The position numbers and the translations under genes are program-made. From NCBI RefSeq assembly GCF_048320135.1, contig NZ_CP182947.1, positions 4,340,001-4,404,000 of the forward strand: a stretch of 64,000 bases of DNA, read 5' to 3'. A model generated the notes under the pieces. The model searched no databases, was not told where the DNA came from, and saw nothing but the letters and a program-made list of their open reading frames with translations. Shown here piece by piece: positions 18,076 through 26,660 of this stretch. Positions within the stretch are counted from its first letter, which is position 1. Each line of letters starts with the position of its first letter. Source of the stretch: Ideonella_A sakaiensis_A (GTDB lineage: Bacteria; Pseudomonadota; Gammaproteobacteria; Burkholderiales; Burkholderiaceae_C).

Positions 18076-19404
18076 ATGATGAATCCGTCAACACAACCCG
18101 GCGCGGCGCGCCCGCAGACGCTGGAGCAGTGGCTGGCCCATTGCGATGCGCTGCATGTCATCTCGATGGACTTGTCGCTGGAACGGACGATCGAAGTCCG
18201 CCAGCGGCTCGGCATCACATTCACCGTGCCGGTGATTTCGGTGGCCGGCACCAACGGCAAGGGCTCGACCTGCGCGATGCTCGAGTCGATTGCCTTGCAG
18301 GCCGGCTACCGGGTCGGCGTCTACCAGAAGCCCGAACTGGTCCACTTCGAGGAGCGCTGCCGGATCGGCGGCCGTCCGGTGGCCGCCGATGATCTGCTGC
18401 CGCACATGGAGGCCGTCGAGGCGGCGCGCGGCGAGATCACGTTGACGCGTTTCGAGTTCACGACGCTGGCGATCGCACGCCTGCTGGCCCAGGCCGAACT
18501 CGATCTGGTCGTGCTCGAAGTCGGCCTCGGCGCACGCTTCGATGCGGTCAATGCATTCGATGCCGATTGCGCGGTGATCACCAGCATCGCGCTCGATCAC
18601 ATGGAGTTTCTCGGCCCTGATCGCGAAGCGATCGGTTTCGAGAAGGCGCACCTGATGCGGCCGGGCCGGCCGGCGATCGTCAGCGACCCGGTGCCGCCGC
18701 AGTCGGTGCTCGACCATGCGCAGTCGATTGGTGCCGACCTGTGGCTGGTCGGCCGCGACTTTGCGACCAGCGGCGATCAACAGCAGTGGGCATGGAGCGG
18801 CCGGCAGCAGCGGTTCAATGGGCTTGCCTATCCGGCGCTGCGCGGCGCCAACCAGTTGCTCAATGCGGCCGGCGCGCTGGCGGCGTTCGAAGCGCTGCGC
18901 GAGCGGCTGCCGATCACCGCGCAGGCGGTGCGCAACGGCCTGGCGCTGGTCGAACTGCCGGGCCGCTTCCAGGTGATTCCGGGCCAGCCGACGCTGGTGC
19001 TCGATGTTGCGCACAACCCGCACGCAGTCGCGACGCTGACGCACAACCTCGACCGGATGGGATTTTTCCCGCGCACCCATGTCGTGTTCGGCGTGATGGG
19101 CGACAAGGACATCGCGGCGATGCTGACGCAGCTCGCCCCGCTGGTCGACAACTGGTTCTTCACCGACCTGCCGAGCGCACGCGCGTCGAGTGCGCAGGCA
19201 CTGGCCGCGCTGCACGGCAGCCTGGCACTGCGCGGGCCCGGTCCGGTCGGTGTTTTCTGCCACGCCGACCCGCAGCAGGCGGTCGATGCGGCGATCGCCG
19301 TCGCCGACCCGGCTGATAGAATCGTCGTGCTCGGATCCTTCCTGACACTGGGGGGCATTCTGCGCAATGGCATGCCCAGATTGGCGGCCAAACACGTCGG
19401 CTGA
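18076..19404 (+). CDS. folC: Bifunctional folylpolyglutamate / dihydrofolate synthase
   Basis: ATP-dependent Mur-ligase-family enzyme adding glutamate to dihydropteroate and folates. 442 residues with the P-loop ISVAGTNGKGST, the folate-site region FTTLAIARLLAQAELD.VVLEVGLGARFDAVN, and DVAHNPHA in the C-terminal domain. Start ATG 18076, with a second ATG directly after it. Confidence 0.96.
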   Translation: MMNPSTQPGAARPQTLEQWLAHCDALHVISMDLSLERTIEVRQRLGITFTVPVISVAGTNGKGSTCAMLESIALQAGYRVGVYQKPELVHFEERCRIGGRPVAADDLLPHMEAVEAARGEITLTRFEFTTLAIARLLAQAELDLVVLEVGLGARFDAVNAFDADCAVITSIALDHMEFLGPDREAIGFEKAHLMRPGRPAIVSDPVPPQSVLDHAQSIGADLWLVGRDFATSGDQQQWAWSGRQQRFNGLAYPALRGANQLLNAAGALAAFEALRERLPITAQAVRNGLALVELPGRFQVIPGQPTLVLDVAHNPHAVATLTHNLDRMGFFPRTHVVFGVMGDKDIAAMLTQLAPLVDNWFFTDLPSARASSAQALAALHGSLALRGPGPVGVFCHADPQQAVDAAIAVADPADRIVVLGSFLTLGGILRNGMPRLAAKHVG

Positions 19405-19506
19405 AAGCTCGCCCGCTTGCCGGGCGAGCGGCGTTTGGCAGCTGTCTCGCCGACGCCCCGTTGGAACGCCGTCGGCGATCTCGAACCCACCTGGAATCGG
19501 CACCGC

Positions 19507-20355
19507 ATGGGCCTGTTGTCATTGTTCTCCCGTTCAAAACCGGCCAGCGACAACGCGGCCGATGGCGATGCCGGCGACAGCGTCGCCCGCGCACGCACCC
19601 GTGCCCGGCAGCGGCTGCTCGGCGCGGTGGTGCTGGTCGGCATCGGCATCGTCGGTTTTCCGCTGCTGTTCGAGACCGAGCCGCGGCCGATCCCGGTCGA
19701 TGTGCCGATCGAGATTCCGGCGCGTGATGCGGCCGCGCCGCTGACATTGCCCGGTGCCCGCGACGCCGAGCCGACGCCGCCGTCGCTCGGCACCGCTGCC
19801 CCGGCAGGCCGATCGGAGTCGATCATCACCGAATCGGCTGCCGACGCCGGCAAGCCGGTTGTCAGTGCCGACAAAGCCGCGCCGGCCGAGAAGCCGCAGC
19901 CAGCCGAGAAAGCGCCTGTTGCCGAGCGGCCATCTGCCGAAGCTGGCGCCGCTGCCGCGACCGCGAGGGCCACCGAGAAGGCCGCCGCCGACAAGGCTGC
20001 GGCCGACAAGGCTGCAGAGAGGGCCCAGGACAAGGCAAATGAAAAGGCCGCCGCTCAGGCCGCCGAAGCGGCCCGCGCGCGCGCGCTGCTCGAAGGCAAG
20101 GTGACGCCAAAGGTCGCTGCGGATGCGACGCGCTACATCGTGCAGATCGGCGCCTTTGCCGACCCGGAGCTGGCGCGGGCGACGCGGCTGAAGGTCGAAC
20201 GGCTCGGCCTCACCACCTATACCCACGTCGCGAAGACTGCCGAAGGCGAGCGCACCCGCGTGCGCGTCGGTCCGGTGGCAACCCGTGATGAAGCGGAGAA
20301 GATTGCCGCGAAGATCAAGGCCGCCGGCCTGCCGACCGCGATCCTGACGCTGTAG
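19507..20355 (+). CDS. SPOR-domain membrane protein (DedD-like)
   Basis: Predicted single-span inner-membrane protein with a periplasmic SPOR domain, which in homologues binds denuded septal peptidoglycan during division. 282 residues: short cytoplasmic N-terminus, membrane span (LLGAVVLVGIGIVGFPLLF, about residues 38-56), a long Ala/Glu/Lys-rich linker, and a C-terminal SPOR domain (RYIVQIGAFADPELARA to the end). ATG 19507 (MGLLSLFSRSK) is chosen over an upstream in-frame start. The folC-dedD-cvpA-purF order is conserved across proteobacteria. Confidence 0.9.
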   Translation: MGLLSLFSRSKPASDNAADGDAGDSVARARTRARQRLLGAVVLVGIGIVGFPLLFETEPRPIPVDVPIEIPARDAAAPLTLPGARDAEPTPPSLGTAAPAGRSESIITESAADAGKPVVSADKAAPAEKPQPAEKAPVAERPSAEAGAAAATARATEKAAADKAAADKAAERAQDKANEKAAAQAAEAARARALLEGKVTPKVAADATRYIVQIGAFADPELARATRLKVERLGLTTYTHVAKTAEGERTRVRVGPVATRDEAEKIAAKIKAAGLPTAILTL

Positions 20356-20359
20356 CCTC

Positions 20360-20893
20360 GTGGCAAGCCCGGACTTTTTCAACGCCTTCAATGCCGTCGA
20401 TGCGGTGCTGCTTGCGGCACTGCTGATCTCGGTGGTGCTCGGCGCGCTGCGCGGCCTCGTCTACGAGGTGATGTCGCTTGCCGGCTGGCTGGTGGCCTAT
20501 GCCGCCGCCTACATCTATTCGCCGCGCCTGCCGCCGTTGTGGTCGGCCGATGCCTTGCCGACCGATCCTGCGACCGGCGCAGCGGTGATGCCCTTGCTGT
20601 CGTTTGCGCTGGTTTTTGCCGGCGTGCTGATCGCGTGGAATCTGCTGTCGCACCTGATCCGGCTGCTGGTGCGGGCGACGCCGCTGAGCGGCCTCGATCG
20701 CCTGCTCGGCAGCTTCTTCGGTCTGGCCCGCGGTATCTTGCTGCTGCTGGCGATTGCCGTCGTCGTCGCGTTGACGCCGTGGGCGAAATCGCAACCCTGG
20801 CAACGTTCGCAGCTGGTGCCGAAGCTCAATGAGGCCATCCTGTCGATCAAGCCATTGCTGCCGCCCGGTCTTCATCGGTGGATGGCGCCCTGA
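20360..20893 (+). CDS. cvpA: CvpA family membrane protein
   Basis: Inner-membrane protein named from colicin V production. 177 residues with four hydrophobic segments, starting with NAVDAVLLAALLISVVLGALRG. Start is GTG at 20360, 4 bp after the SPOR-protein gene, and purF follows 45 bp downstream. Its molecular role is not settled; it is usually co-transcribed with purF. Confidence 0.9.
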   Translation: MASPDFFNAFNAVDAVLLAALLISVVLGALRGLVYEVMSLAGWLVAYAAAYIYSPRLPPLWSADALPTDPATGAAVMPLLSFALVFAGVLIAWNLLSHLIRLLVRATPLSGLDRLLGSFFGLARGILLLLAIAVVVALTPWAKSQPWQRSQLVPKLNEAILSIKPLLPPGLHRWMAP

Positions 20894-20938
20894 CTCCGCG
20901 CTCTTGAGACAATACGGCCTGCAACCGAGGACCACCCC

Positions 20939-22468
20939 ATGTGCGGCATCGTTGGAGTCATCTCCAGAACACCGGTCAACCAGCTGATCTACGACGCATT
21001 GCTGCTGCTGCAGCATCGCGGTCAGGATGCCGCAGGCATCGTCACGATGCAGGGCACGAAGTGCTTCATGCACAAGGCGCGCGGCATGGTTCGCGATGTC
21101 TTCCGCACCCGCAACATGCGCGCATTGCCGGGCACCGTGGGTCTGGGCCAGGTGCGTTATCCGACCGCCGGCAACTCGTACAGCGAGGAAGAGGCGCAGC
21201 CGTTTTATGTCAATGCACCGTTCGGCATCGTGCTGGTGCACAACGGCAACCTGACCAATGCGCCGGCCTTGCGCAGCGAGCTCGAGCAGGTCGATCGCCG
21301 CCACATCAATACCGACAGCGATACCGAGGTGCTGATCAATGTGCTGGCTCACGAACTGCAACGCGCAGTCGGCGACCAGCCGCTGAGCAACGATGCGATC
21401 TTTGCCGCGGTCAGCGCGGTGCACAAGCGGATCAAGGGCTCGTATGCGGTGATCGCGCTGATCGCCGGCCATGGCCTGCTGGCCTTCCGCGATCCGTTCG
21501 GCATCCGCCCGCTGTGTTATGGCGAGATCGAGACCGCAGACGGCCGTGAAGTGATGGTCGCCAGCGAATCGGTTGCGCTCGAAGGCACCGGCCATCCGCT
21601 GCTGCGCGATGTCGCGCCGGGCGAGGCCATCTTCATCGACCTCGATGGCCGTCTCGAGACCCGCCAGTGCGCAAGCCATGCGGCGCTGCATCCCTGCATG
21701 TTCGAATTCGTCTATCTGGCGCGTCCGGATTCGGTGATGGACGGCATCTCGGTCTACCAGGCGCGGCTGAACATGGGGCAGACGCTGGCGCAGCGGCTGA
21801 TCTCGACGATCCGGCCAAACGAGATCGACGTCGTGATTCCGATTCCCGAATCGAGCCGCCCATCGGCGATGCAGCTGGCGCAGAAGATCGGCAAGCCTTA
21901 TCGCGAAGGTTTCGTGAAGAACCGCTATGTCGGCCGCACCTTCATCATGCCGGGGCAGGGCATGCGCAAGAAGTCGGTGCGCCAGAAACTCAATGCGATC
22001 GCCAGCGAATTCAAGGACCGCAATGTGCTGCTGGTCGACGATTCGATCGTCCGCGGCACGACCAGCAAGGAGATCGTGCAGATGGCGCGCGAGGCCGGTG
22101 CACGCAAGGTCTATCTGGCATCGGCCGCGCCGCCGGTGCGTTATCCGAATGTCTACGGCATCGACATGCCGACCGCTGGCGAGCTGATTGCCCACGAGCG
22201 CAGCATCGAGGAGATCCGCCAGTTCATCGGTGCTGATGCGCTGATCTACCAGGACGTCGCGGCGATGAAGCGGGCCGTCGGCGAACTGAACCCGAAGCTC
22301 GACGGCTTCGAGGCCTCGTGTTTCGATGGCAATTACGTGACCGGCGACGTCAGCGCCAACGATCTCGACCGGATGGCGGCGCAACGCGGCGGCCAGTCCG
22401 ACGACGACGAAGGCAATGAATCGCCACGCAGCCGGCTGGCCTTGCAGAGCGCGACGGAGCGGTCCTGA
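20939..22468 (+). CDS. purF: Amidophosphoribosyltransferase
   Basis: First committed step of purine synthesis: PRPP plus glutamine to phosphoribosylamine. The 509-residue product begins MCGIVGV, so Cys2 is the mature N-terminal nucleophile with little or no propeptide. It has the glutaminase motifs HRGQDAAGI and HNGNLTN, and the PRPP-binding loop VLLVDDSIVRGTTS. It overlaps metZ by 1 nt. Confidence 0.98.
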   Translation: MCGIVGVISRTPVNQLIYDALLLLQHRGQDAAGIVTMQGTKCFMHKARGMVRDVFRTRNMRALPGTVGLGQVRYPTAGNSYSEEEAQPFYVNAPFGIVLVHNGNLTNAPALRSELEQVDRRHINTDSDTEVLINVLAHELQRAVGDQPLSNDAIFAAVSAVHKRIKGSYAVIALIAGHGLLAFRDPFGIRPLCYGEIETADGREVMVASESVALEGTGHPLLRDVAPGEAIFIDLDGRLETRQCASHAALHPCMFEFVYLARPDSVMDGISVYQARLNMGQTLAQRLISTIRPNEIDVVIPIPESSRPSAMQLAQKIGKPYREGFVKNRYVGRTFIMPGQGMRKKSVRQKLNAIASEFKDRNVLLVDDSIVRGTTSKEIVQMAREAGARKVYLASAAPPVRYPNVYGIDMPTAGELIAHERSIEEIRQFIGADALIYQDVAAMKRAVGELNPKLDGFEASCFDGNYVTGDVSANDLDRMAAQRGGQSDDDEGNESPRSRLALQSATERS

Positions 22469-23709
22469 TGGAAACAAAAAAGACGATTCCCCGAGTCGAC
22501 CTGCCGAAGACGGTGCGGCTCGATACGCTGGCGGTGCGCGAAGGCCTGCCGCGAACCGCCTGGGGTGAAAACTCCGAAGCGCTGTTCCTGACCAGCAGCT
22601 TCGTGCAACCCGATGCTGCCAGTGCGGCGGCGCGATTCGCGAACGAGGAAGAAGCCTTCACCTATTCGCGGTTCTCGAACCCGACGGTGATGATGTTCGA
22701 ACGCCGGCTTGCCGCGCTCGAACGCGCCGAGGCCTGCATTGCAACGGCCAGCGGCATGAGCGCAATCCTGCTGCTCGGCATGGCGGTGCTGAAGGCCGGC
22801 GATCATGTCGTCTGCTCGCGCAGCGTCTTCGGCTCGACGATCATGTTGTTCAGCCGCGAGTTTGCAAAATTCGGCATCGAGACGACCTTCGTCTCGCAGA
22901 CCGACGTTGCGCAGTGGCGCAGCGCGGTCAAGCCGAATACGCGGCTGCTGTTTGCCGAGTCGCCGACCAATCCGCTGACCGAGGTCTGCGATATCCGGGC
23001 GCTGTCGGAAGTCGCGCGCGAAGCCGGTGCGCTGCTCGCGGTCGACAACTGCTTTTGTTCGCCGGTCCTGCAGCGGCCGATCGAACTCGGTGCCGACCTG
23101 GTGATCCACTCGGGTACCAAATACCTCGACGGCCAGGGCCGTGTGCTGGCCGGCGCGGTCTGCGGCGCCGCGAAGCTGATCGATGAACAGTTCGTGCCGG
23201 TGATCCGCAGCGCCGGCATGAGCCTGTCGCCGTTCAACGCCTGGGTGGTGCTGAAGGGGCTGGAGACACTGTCGATCCGGATGGCTGCGCAGAGCGAACG
23301 TGCATTAGCGCTGGCGCAGTGGCTCGAGGACCAGCCGGCGGTCGAACGTGTCTTCTATCCCGGGCTCGCCTCGCATCCGCAGCATGCGCTGGCAATGGCG
23401 CAGCAATCGGGGCGCGGCGGCGCGGTCGTGTCGTTCATCGTCCGCGGCGAGCAGCAGGGCGGGCCGGGGCAGGCGCGGCGCCAGGCCTTCCAGGTGATCG
23501 ACCAGGTGAAGGTGATGTCGATCACTGCCAACCTCGGCGATACGAAGACGACGATCACCCATCCGGCAAGCACCTCGCACGGTCGGCTGACCGAGGAGCA
23601 GCGGCAGGCTGCGGGCATCACGCAAGGCATGATCCGTGTCGCGGTCGGCCTCGAGGATGTGCACGACCTGCAGGACGATCTGGCGCGCGGGCTCGATCTG
23701 ATCGGCTGA
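22468..23709 (+). CDS. metZ: O-succinylhomoserine sulfhydrylase
   Basis: PLP enzyme of the Cys/Met metabolism family that makes homocysteine directly from O-succinylhomoserine and sulfide. 413 residues. PLP lysine in HSGTKYLDGQGRVLAG; the segment TLAVREGLPRTAWGENSEAL and the purF-metZ linkage fit MetZ rather than MetB or MetY. A TGATG overlap couples it to purF. Confidence 0.92.
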   Translation: METKKTIPRVDLPKTVRLDTLAVREGLPRTAWGENSEALFLTSSFVQPDAASAAARFANEEEAFTYSRFSNPTVMMFERRLAALERAEACIATASGMSAILLLGMAVLKAGDHVVCSRSVFGSTIMLFSREFAKFGIETTFVSQTDVAQWRSAVKPNTRLLFAESPTNPLTEVCDIRALSEVAREAGALLAVDNCFCSPVLQRPIELGADLVIHSGTKYLDGQGRVLAGAVCGAAKLIDEQFVPVIRSAGMSLSPFNAWVVLKGLETLSIRMAAQSERALALAQWLEDQPAVERVFYPGLASHPQHALAMAQQSGRGGAVVSFIVRGEQQGGPGQARRQAFQVIDQVKVMSITANLGDTKTTITHPASTSHGRLTEEQRQAAGITQGMIRVAVGLEDVHDLQDDLARGLDLIG

Positions 23710-23825
23710 ATGGCCCAGCCACGGAGCGCCTGCGGCGCGTCCCACATCCTTGCAGAGCGAGGATGGTTGATTGATTCGAGCGCCTCGATGCCCCGGCGCT
23801 TCGTGCGCCCTGAATTGAACGTGAC

Positions 23826-25247
23826 ATGACACAAGTACGCACCAGATTTGCCCCGTCGCCGACGGGTTTCATCCATCTCGGCAATATCCGCTCGGCGCTG
23901 TTTCCGTGGGCCTATGCGCGCGCCAACAACGGTGTGTTCGTGCTGCGCATCGAAGATACCGATATCGAGCGTTCATCGCAGGAAGCGGTCGACGTGATCC
24001 TGCAGAGCATGCAGTGGCTCGGGCTGACGCCTGACGAGGGCCCGTACTACCAGATGCAGCGGATGGACCGCTACCGGCAGGTGGTGGCGCAGATGCTCGA
24101 CAGCGGCTTGGCGTATCGCTGCTATGTGACGCCGGCCGAACTCGATGAACTGCGCGAGCGCCAACTCGCCGCGAAGCAGAAGCCGCGTTACGACGGCCGC
24201 TGGCGGCCCGAACCGGGCAAGACGCTGCCGTCGGTTCCCGATGGCATCGCGCCGGTGATCCGCTTTCGCAATCCGCAGGGCGGCACGGTGGTCTGGGAAG
24301 ACAAGGTCAAGGGCCGGATCGAGATCAGCAACGACGAACTCGACGACCTGGTCATCGCGAGACCGGCCGATGCCGGTGAAGACGGCATCGGCACGCCGAC
24401 CTACAACTTCTGTGTCGTCGTCGACGACATCGACATGGCGATCACGCACGTGATCCGCGGTGACGATCATGTCAACAACACGCCGCGGCAGATCAACATC
24501 CTGCGCGCACTCGGCGCCGTGCCGCCGGTTTATGCGCACCTGCCGACCGTGCTGAACGAGCAGGGCGAGAAGATGAGCAAGCGCCACGGCGCGAAGCCGG
24601 TGACGCAATACCGCGACGAAGGCTTCCTGGCCGATGCAGTCGTCAACTATCTGGCGCGGCTCGGCTGGAGCCACGGTGACGACGAGATCTTCAGCCGCGA
24701 GCAGTTGCTGCAATGGTTCAACCTCGATCACCTCGGCAAGAGTGCTGGGCAGTTCGACGAAGCCAAGCTGCGCTGGGTCAACTCGCAGCACATCAAGGCC
24801 GCCGATGCGGCGCGGCTGACACCGTTGGTCATTGAGCAGCTGCAGCGCCGCGGCGCAAATGTCGCTGCGGACGCGGCCTGGCTTGAGCCTGCGATCAACC
24901 TGTTCAAGGACCGCTGCGCGACGACCGTCGAACTGGCCGAGTGGCTCGAGATGCTGGCCAGACCGGTCGAACCGAGTGCGCAGGACCTCGAAGATCATGT
25001 CACGCCGGCCGTATTGCCGGCGATCGAATCACTGGCCAAACGACTGCCCGATGTGAGCTGGGACAAGGCCGGTATTGCCACTGCGATCAAGCAGACACTC
25101 GGCGAATTCGGACTGAAGATGCCGCAACTCGCGACCGCGGTTCGTGTGCTCGTTTGCGGCCGCCCGCAAACACCATCGGTCGATGCGGTGCTGGCCTTGT
25201 TTGAATGCAACATTGTTGTCGCGCGTTTGCAAAAAGCCAAAAAATGA
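23826..25247 (+). CDS. gltX: Glutamyl-tRNA synthetase
   Basis: Class I synthetase charging tRNA-Glu. 473 residues. HIGH-type motif RFAPSPTGFIHLGNIRSALF and the KMSKRHGAKPV motif are both present, with a C-terminal anticodon-binding domain. It is followed within 200 bp by tRNA-Glu itself. The 116 bp between metZ and gltX hold no gene. Confidence 0.97.
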   Translation: MTQVRTRFAPSPTGFIHLGNIRSALFPWAYARANNGVFVLRIEDTDIERSSQEAVDVILQSMQWLGLTPDEGPYYQMQRMDRYRQVVAQMLDSGLAYRCYVTPAELDELRERQLAAKQKPRYDGRWRPEPGKTLPSVPDGIAPVIRFRNPQGGTVVWEDKVKGRIEISNDELDDLVIARPADAGEDGIGTPTYNFCVVVDDIDMAITHVIRGDDHVNNTPRQINILRALGAVPPVYAHLPTVLNEQGEKMSKRHGAKPVTQYRDEGFLADAVVNYLARLGWSHGDDEIFSREQLLQWFNLDHLGKSAGQFDEAKLRWVNSQHIKAADAARLTPLVIEQLQRRGANVAADAAWLEPAINLFKDRCATTVELAEWLEMLARPVEPSAQDLEDHVTPAVLPAIESLAKRLPDVSWDKAGIATAIKQTLGEFGLKMPQLATAVRVLVCGRPQTPSVDAVLALFECNIVVARLQKAKK

Positions 25248-25256
25248 GGATATACT
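25227..25256 (+). promoter_or_regulatory. sigma-70 type promoter of the tRNA operon
   Basis: TTGCAA (25227-25232) is separated by 18 bp from TATACT (25251-25256), about 70 bp before tRNA-Ala. The -35 box and spacer overlap the last codons of gltX in an AT-rich patch unlike the neighbouring sequence. Confidence 0.65.
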
Positions 25257-25327
25257 CTTGGTCTCGCTTGAACAGCGCGGCGCAGTTTGAAATGAGTTCG
25301 AAAGAGATCAGATCGGCCTGCACCACC

Positions 25328-25403
<76 letters not shown>

Positions 25404-25446
25404 GACAAGCGCAGTTCGAGAGAGTAAATTGCTGGAACAGGTTTCT

Positions 25447-25522
25447 GTCCCCTTCGTCTAGAGGCCTAGGACACCACCCTTTCACGGTGACTACAGGGGT
25501 TCGAATCCCCTAGGGGACGCCA
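25447..25522 (+). tRNA. tRNA-Glu(TTC)
   Basis: A 76-nt cloverleaf with acceptor GTCCCCT/AGGGGAC, anticodon loop CTTTCAC (anticodon TTC), T-arm with GGTTCGAATCC, and encoded CCA. It lies just downstream of gltX, whose product charges it. Confidence 0.97.
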
Positions 25523-25581
25523 AATTTTTTGGCCAAGTTCGGTGGCACTTGCACCGCGCAGCAGCGCAGTGGAAGCCACAT

Positions 25582-25658
25582 GGAGTGGTAGTTCAGTTGG
25601 TTAGAATACCGGCCTGTCACGCCGGGGGTCGCGGGTTCGAGTCCCGTCCACTCCGCCA
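25582..25658 (+). tRNA. tRNA-Asp(GTC)
   Basis: A 77-nt cloverleaf with acceptor GGAGTGG/CCACTCC, anticodon loop CTGTCAC (anticodon GTC), T-arm GCGGGTTCGAGTCCCGT, and encoded CCA. Last gene of the tRNA operon; the accessory region begins directly downstream. Confidence 0.97.
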
Positions 25659-25683
25659 ATATTCATGAGGTTCTCCTCGAAAG

Positions 25684-25710
25684 TGCCCACTAACATGTGG
25701 GCATTTTTTA
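25684..25710 (+). terminator. Terminator of the tRNA operon
   Basis: Perfect 7-bp stem TGCCCAC/GTGGGCA with loop TAACAT, followed by a run of T residues. It lies 25 bp after tRNA-Asp. Confidence 0.88.
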
Positions 25711-25924
25711 TTCCAAATTGGAATATGGCCGGGTCTCCGGCGCTGAAGCCATCATCGCCGGCTACTAGGTTTTCTGCAACGGTGCTGTGCTTCTTTGGCG
25801 TGGATGCGCTACTTTCCCGCGCCGCAGCGAGTGGCTTGCCATTCTTGACGCGACCAGGGAATGCACCGTCGTATCCGTCCGGCAAAGTCATCTTGAGTCG
25901 TCCGGCGACGTCGGAGACGATGGT

Positions 25925-25947
25925 GTCCACCAAGGAGGTAGGTGGAC
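25925..25947 (+). promoter_or_regulatory. Hairpin presenting the tnpA Shine-Dalgarno in its loop
   Basis: GTCCACC (25925-25931) and GGTGGAC (25941-25947) form a perfect 7-bp stem. The 9-nt loop contains AAGGAGG (25932-25938), the strongest Shine-Dalgarno near the IS66 tnpA start. This arrangement may modulate transposase translation. The approximately 210 bp between the tRNA terminator and this hairpin hold no gene I can support. Confidence 0.4.
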
Positions 25948-25950
25948 CCC

Positions 25951-26304
25951 ATGGAAGAGGCCAAGACAGGGATCGCGGTTCGGCGTCGCCACGATCGCGA
26001 GTTGAAGCAAAGAGTGTTGCAGGAGTGTCGCCAGCCGGGCGCCTCGGTGGCGCAGGTTGCGATGAACAACGGCCTGAACACCAACCTGGTCCACAAGTGG
26101 CGCCGGCTGGCTGAGCGAAGCGAGTCGCCGGTCGCTGCGGTGAGCCAAGCGCCAGCGTTCATTCCCGTGGCCTTGCCCAGCAGCCCGCAACCGCTGCCCG
26201 ATCTGCGCATCGAACTCCGCCGCGGCGCGACGACGATCATCGTGACTTGGCCGATCGCCGCGGCCGCCGAGTGTGCAAGCTGGATGCGCGAGTTGCTGCG
26301 GTGA
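25951..26304 (+). CDS. tnpA: IS66 family accessory protein TnpA
   Basis: Small helix-turn-helix protein of IS66 elements. The 117-residue product carries the typical motif (RELKQRVLQECRQPGASVAQVA then NNGLNTNLVHKWRR) and a C-terminal segment with LRIELRRGATTIIVTWP. An in-frame GTG at 25942 is an alternative start, but is only 3 nt from the AAGGAGG. Its exact role in transposition is not established. Confidence 0.85.
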   Translation: MEEAKTGIAVRRRHDRELKQRVLQECRQPGASVAQVAMNNGLNTNLVHKWRRLAERSESPVAAVSQAPAFIPVALPSSPQPLPDLRIELRRGATTIIVTWPIAAAAECASWMRELLR

Positions 26305-26633
26305 TCCGTGTCGACTCGTTGTGGCTGGCCGTGGAGCCGCTGGACATGCGCTCCGGCACGGAAGCCGCGTTGGCAAGGGTGGTCACGGTGTTCGGCGAGG
26401 CCCGCCCGCACCACGCCTACCTGTTCGCCAATCGCCGTGCCAATCGGATGAAGGTGCTCGTGCACGATGGCATCGGTGTATGGCTGGCCGCTCGGCGCCT
26501 GAACAGCGGCAAGTTCGTCTGGCCGAAGGATGCGGCGGCGACGGCCTCGCTCAGTCGAGCGCAGTTCGATGCGCTGGTGCTTGGCCTGCCGTGGCAGCGC
26601 GTGGGCGAGGCCGGAATCATTCGGGTTCTGTAG
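26301..26633 (+). CDS. tnpB: IS66 family accessory protein TnpB (Orf2)
   Basis: 110-residue IS66 Orf2-like protein. Motifs: VEPLDMRSGTEAALARVV, HHAYLFANRRANRMKVLVHDG and GVWLAARRLNSGKFVWP. It begins at GTG 26301, overlapping the tnpA stop (GTGA), so translation is coupled. The longer open frame upstream is overlap with tnpA. Confidence 0.9.
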   Translation: MIRVDSLWLAVEPLDMRSGTEAALARVVTVFGEARPHHAYLFANRRANRMKVLVHDGIGVWLAARRLNSGKFVWPKDAAATASLSRAQFDALVLGLPWQRVGEAGIIRVL

Positions 26634-26660
26634 AGCGGCGCAATAGTCGCTTCTGCCGAT

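Noticed and set aside
20315..22477. 720-codon minus-strand frame over cvpA and purF
   Set aside because: Overlaps purF entirely; no domain and no ribosome site.
22468..22500. Possible SAM riboswitch before metZ
   Set aside because: metZ overlaps the purF stop, leaving no leader for a riboswitch.
25601..25933. 110-codon minus-strand frame ending in GTRTRDPRRDRPVF
   Set aside because: Its C-terminal part is a translation of the tRNA-Asp gene, a known artefact; the remainder has no recognised family.
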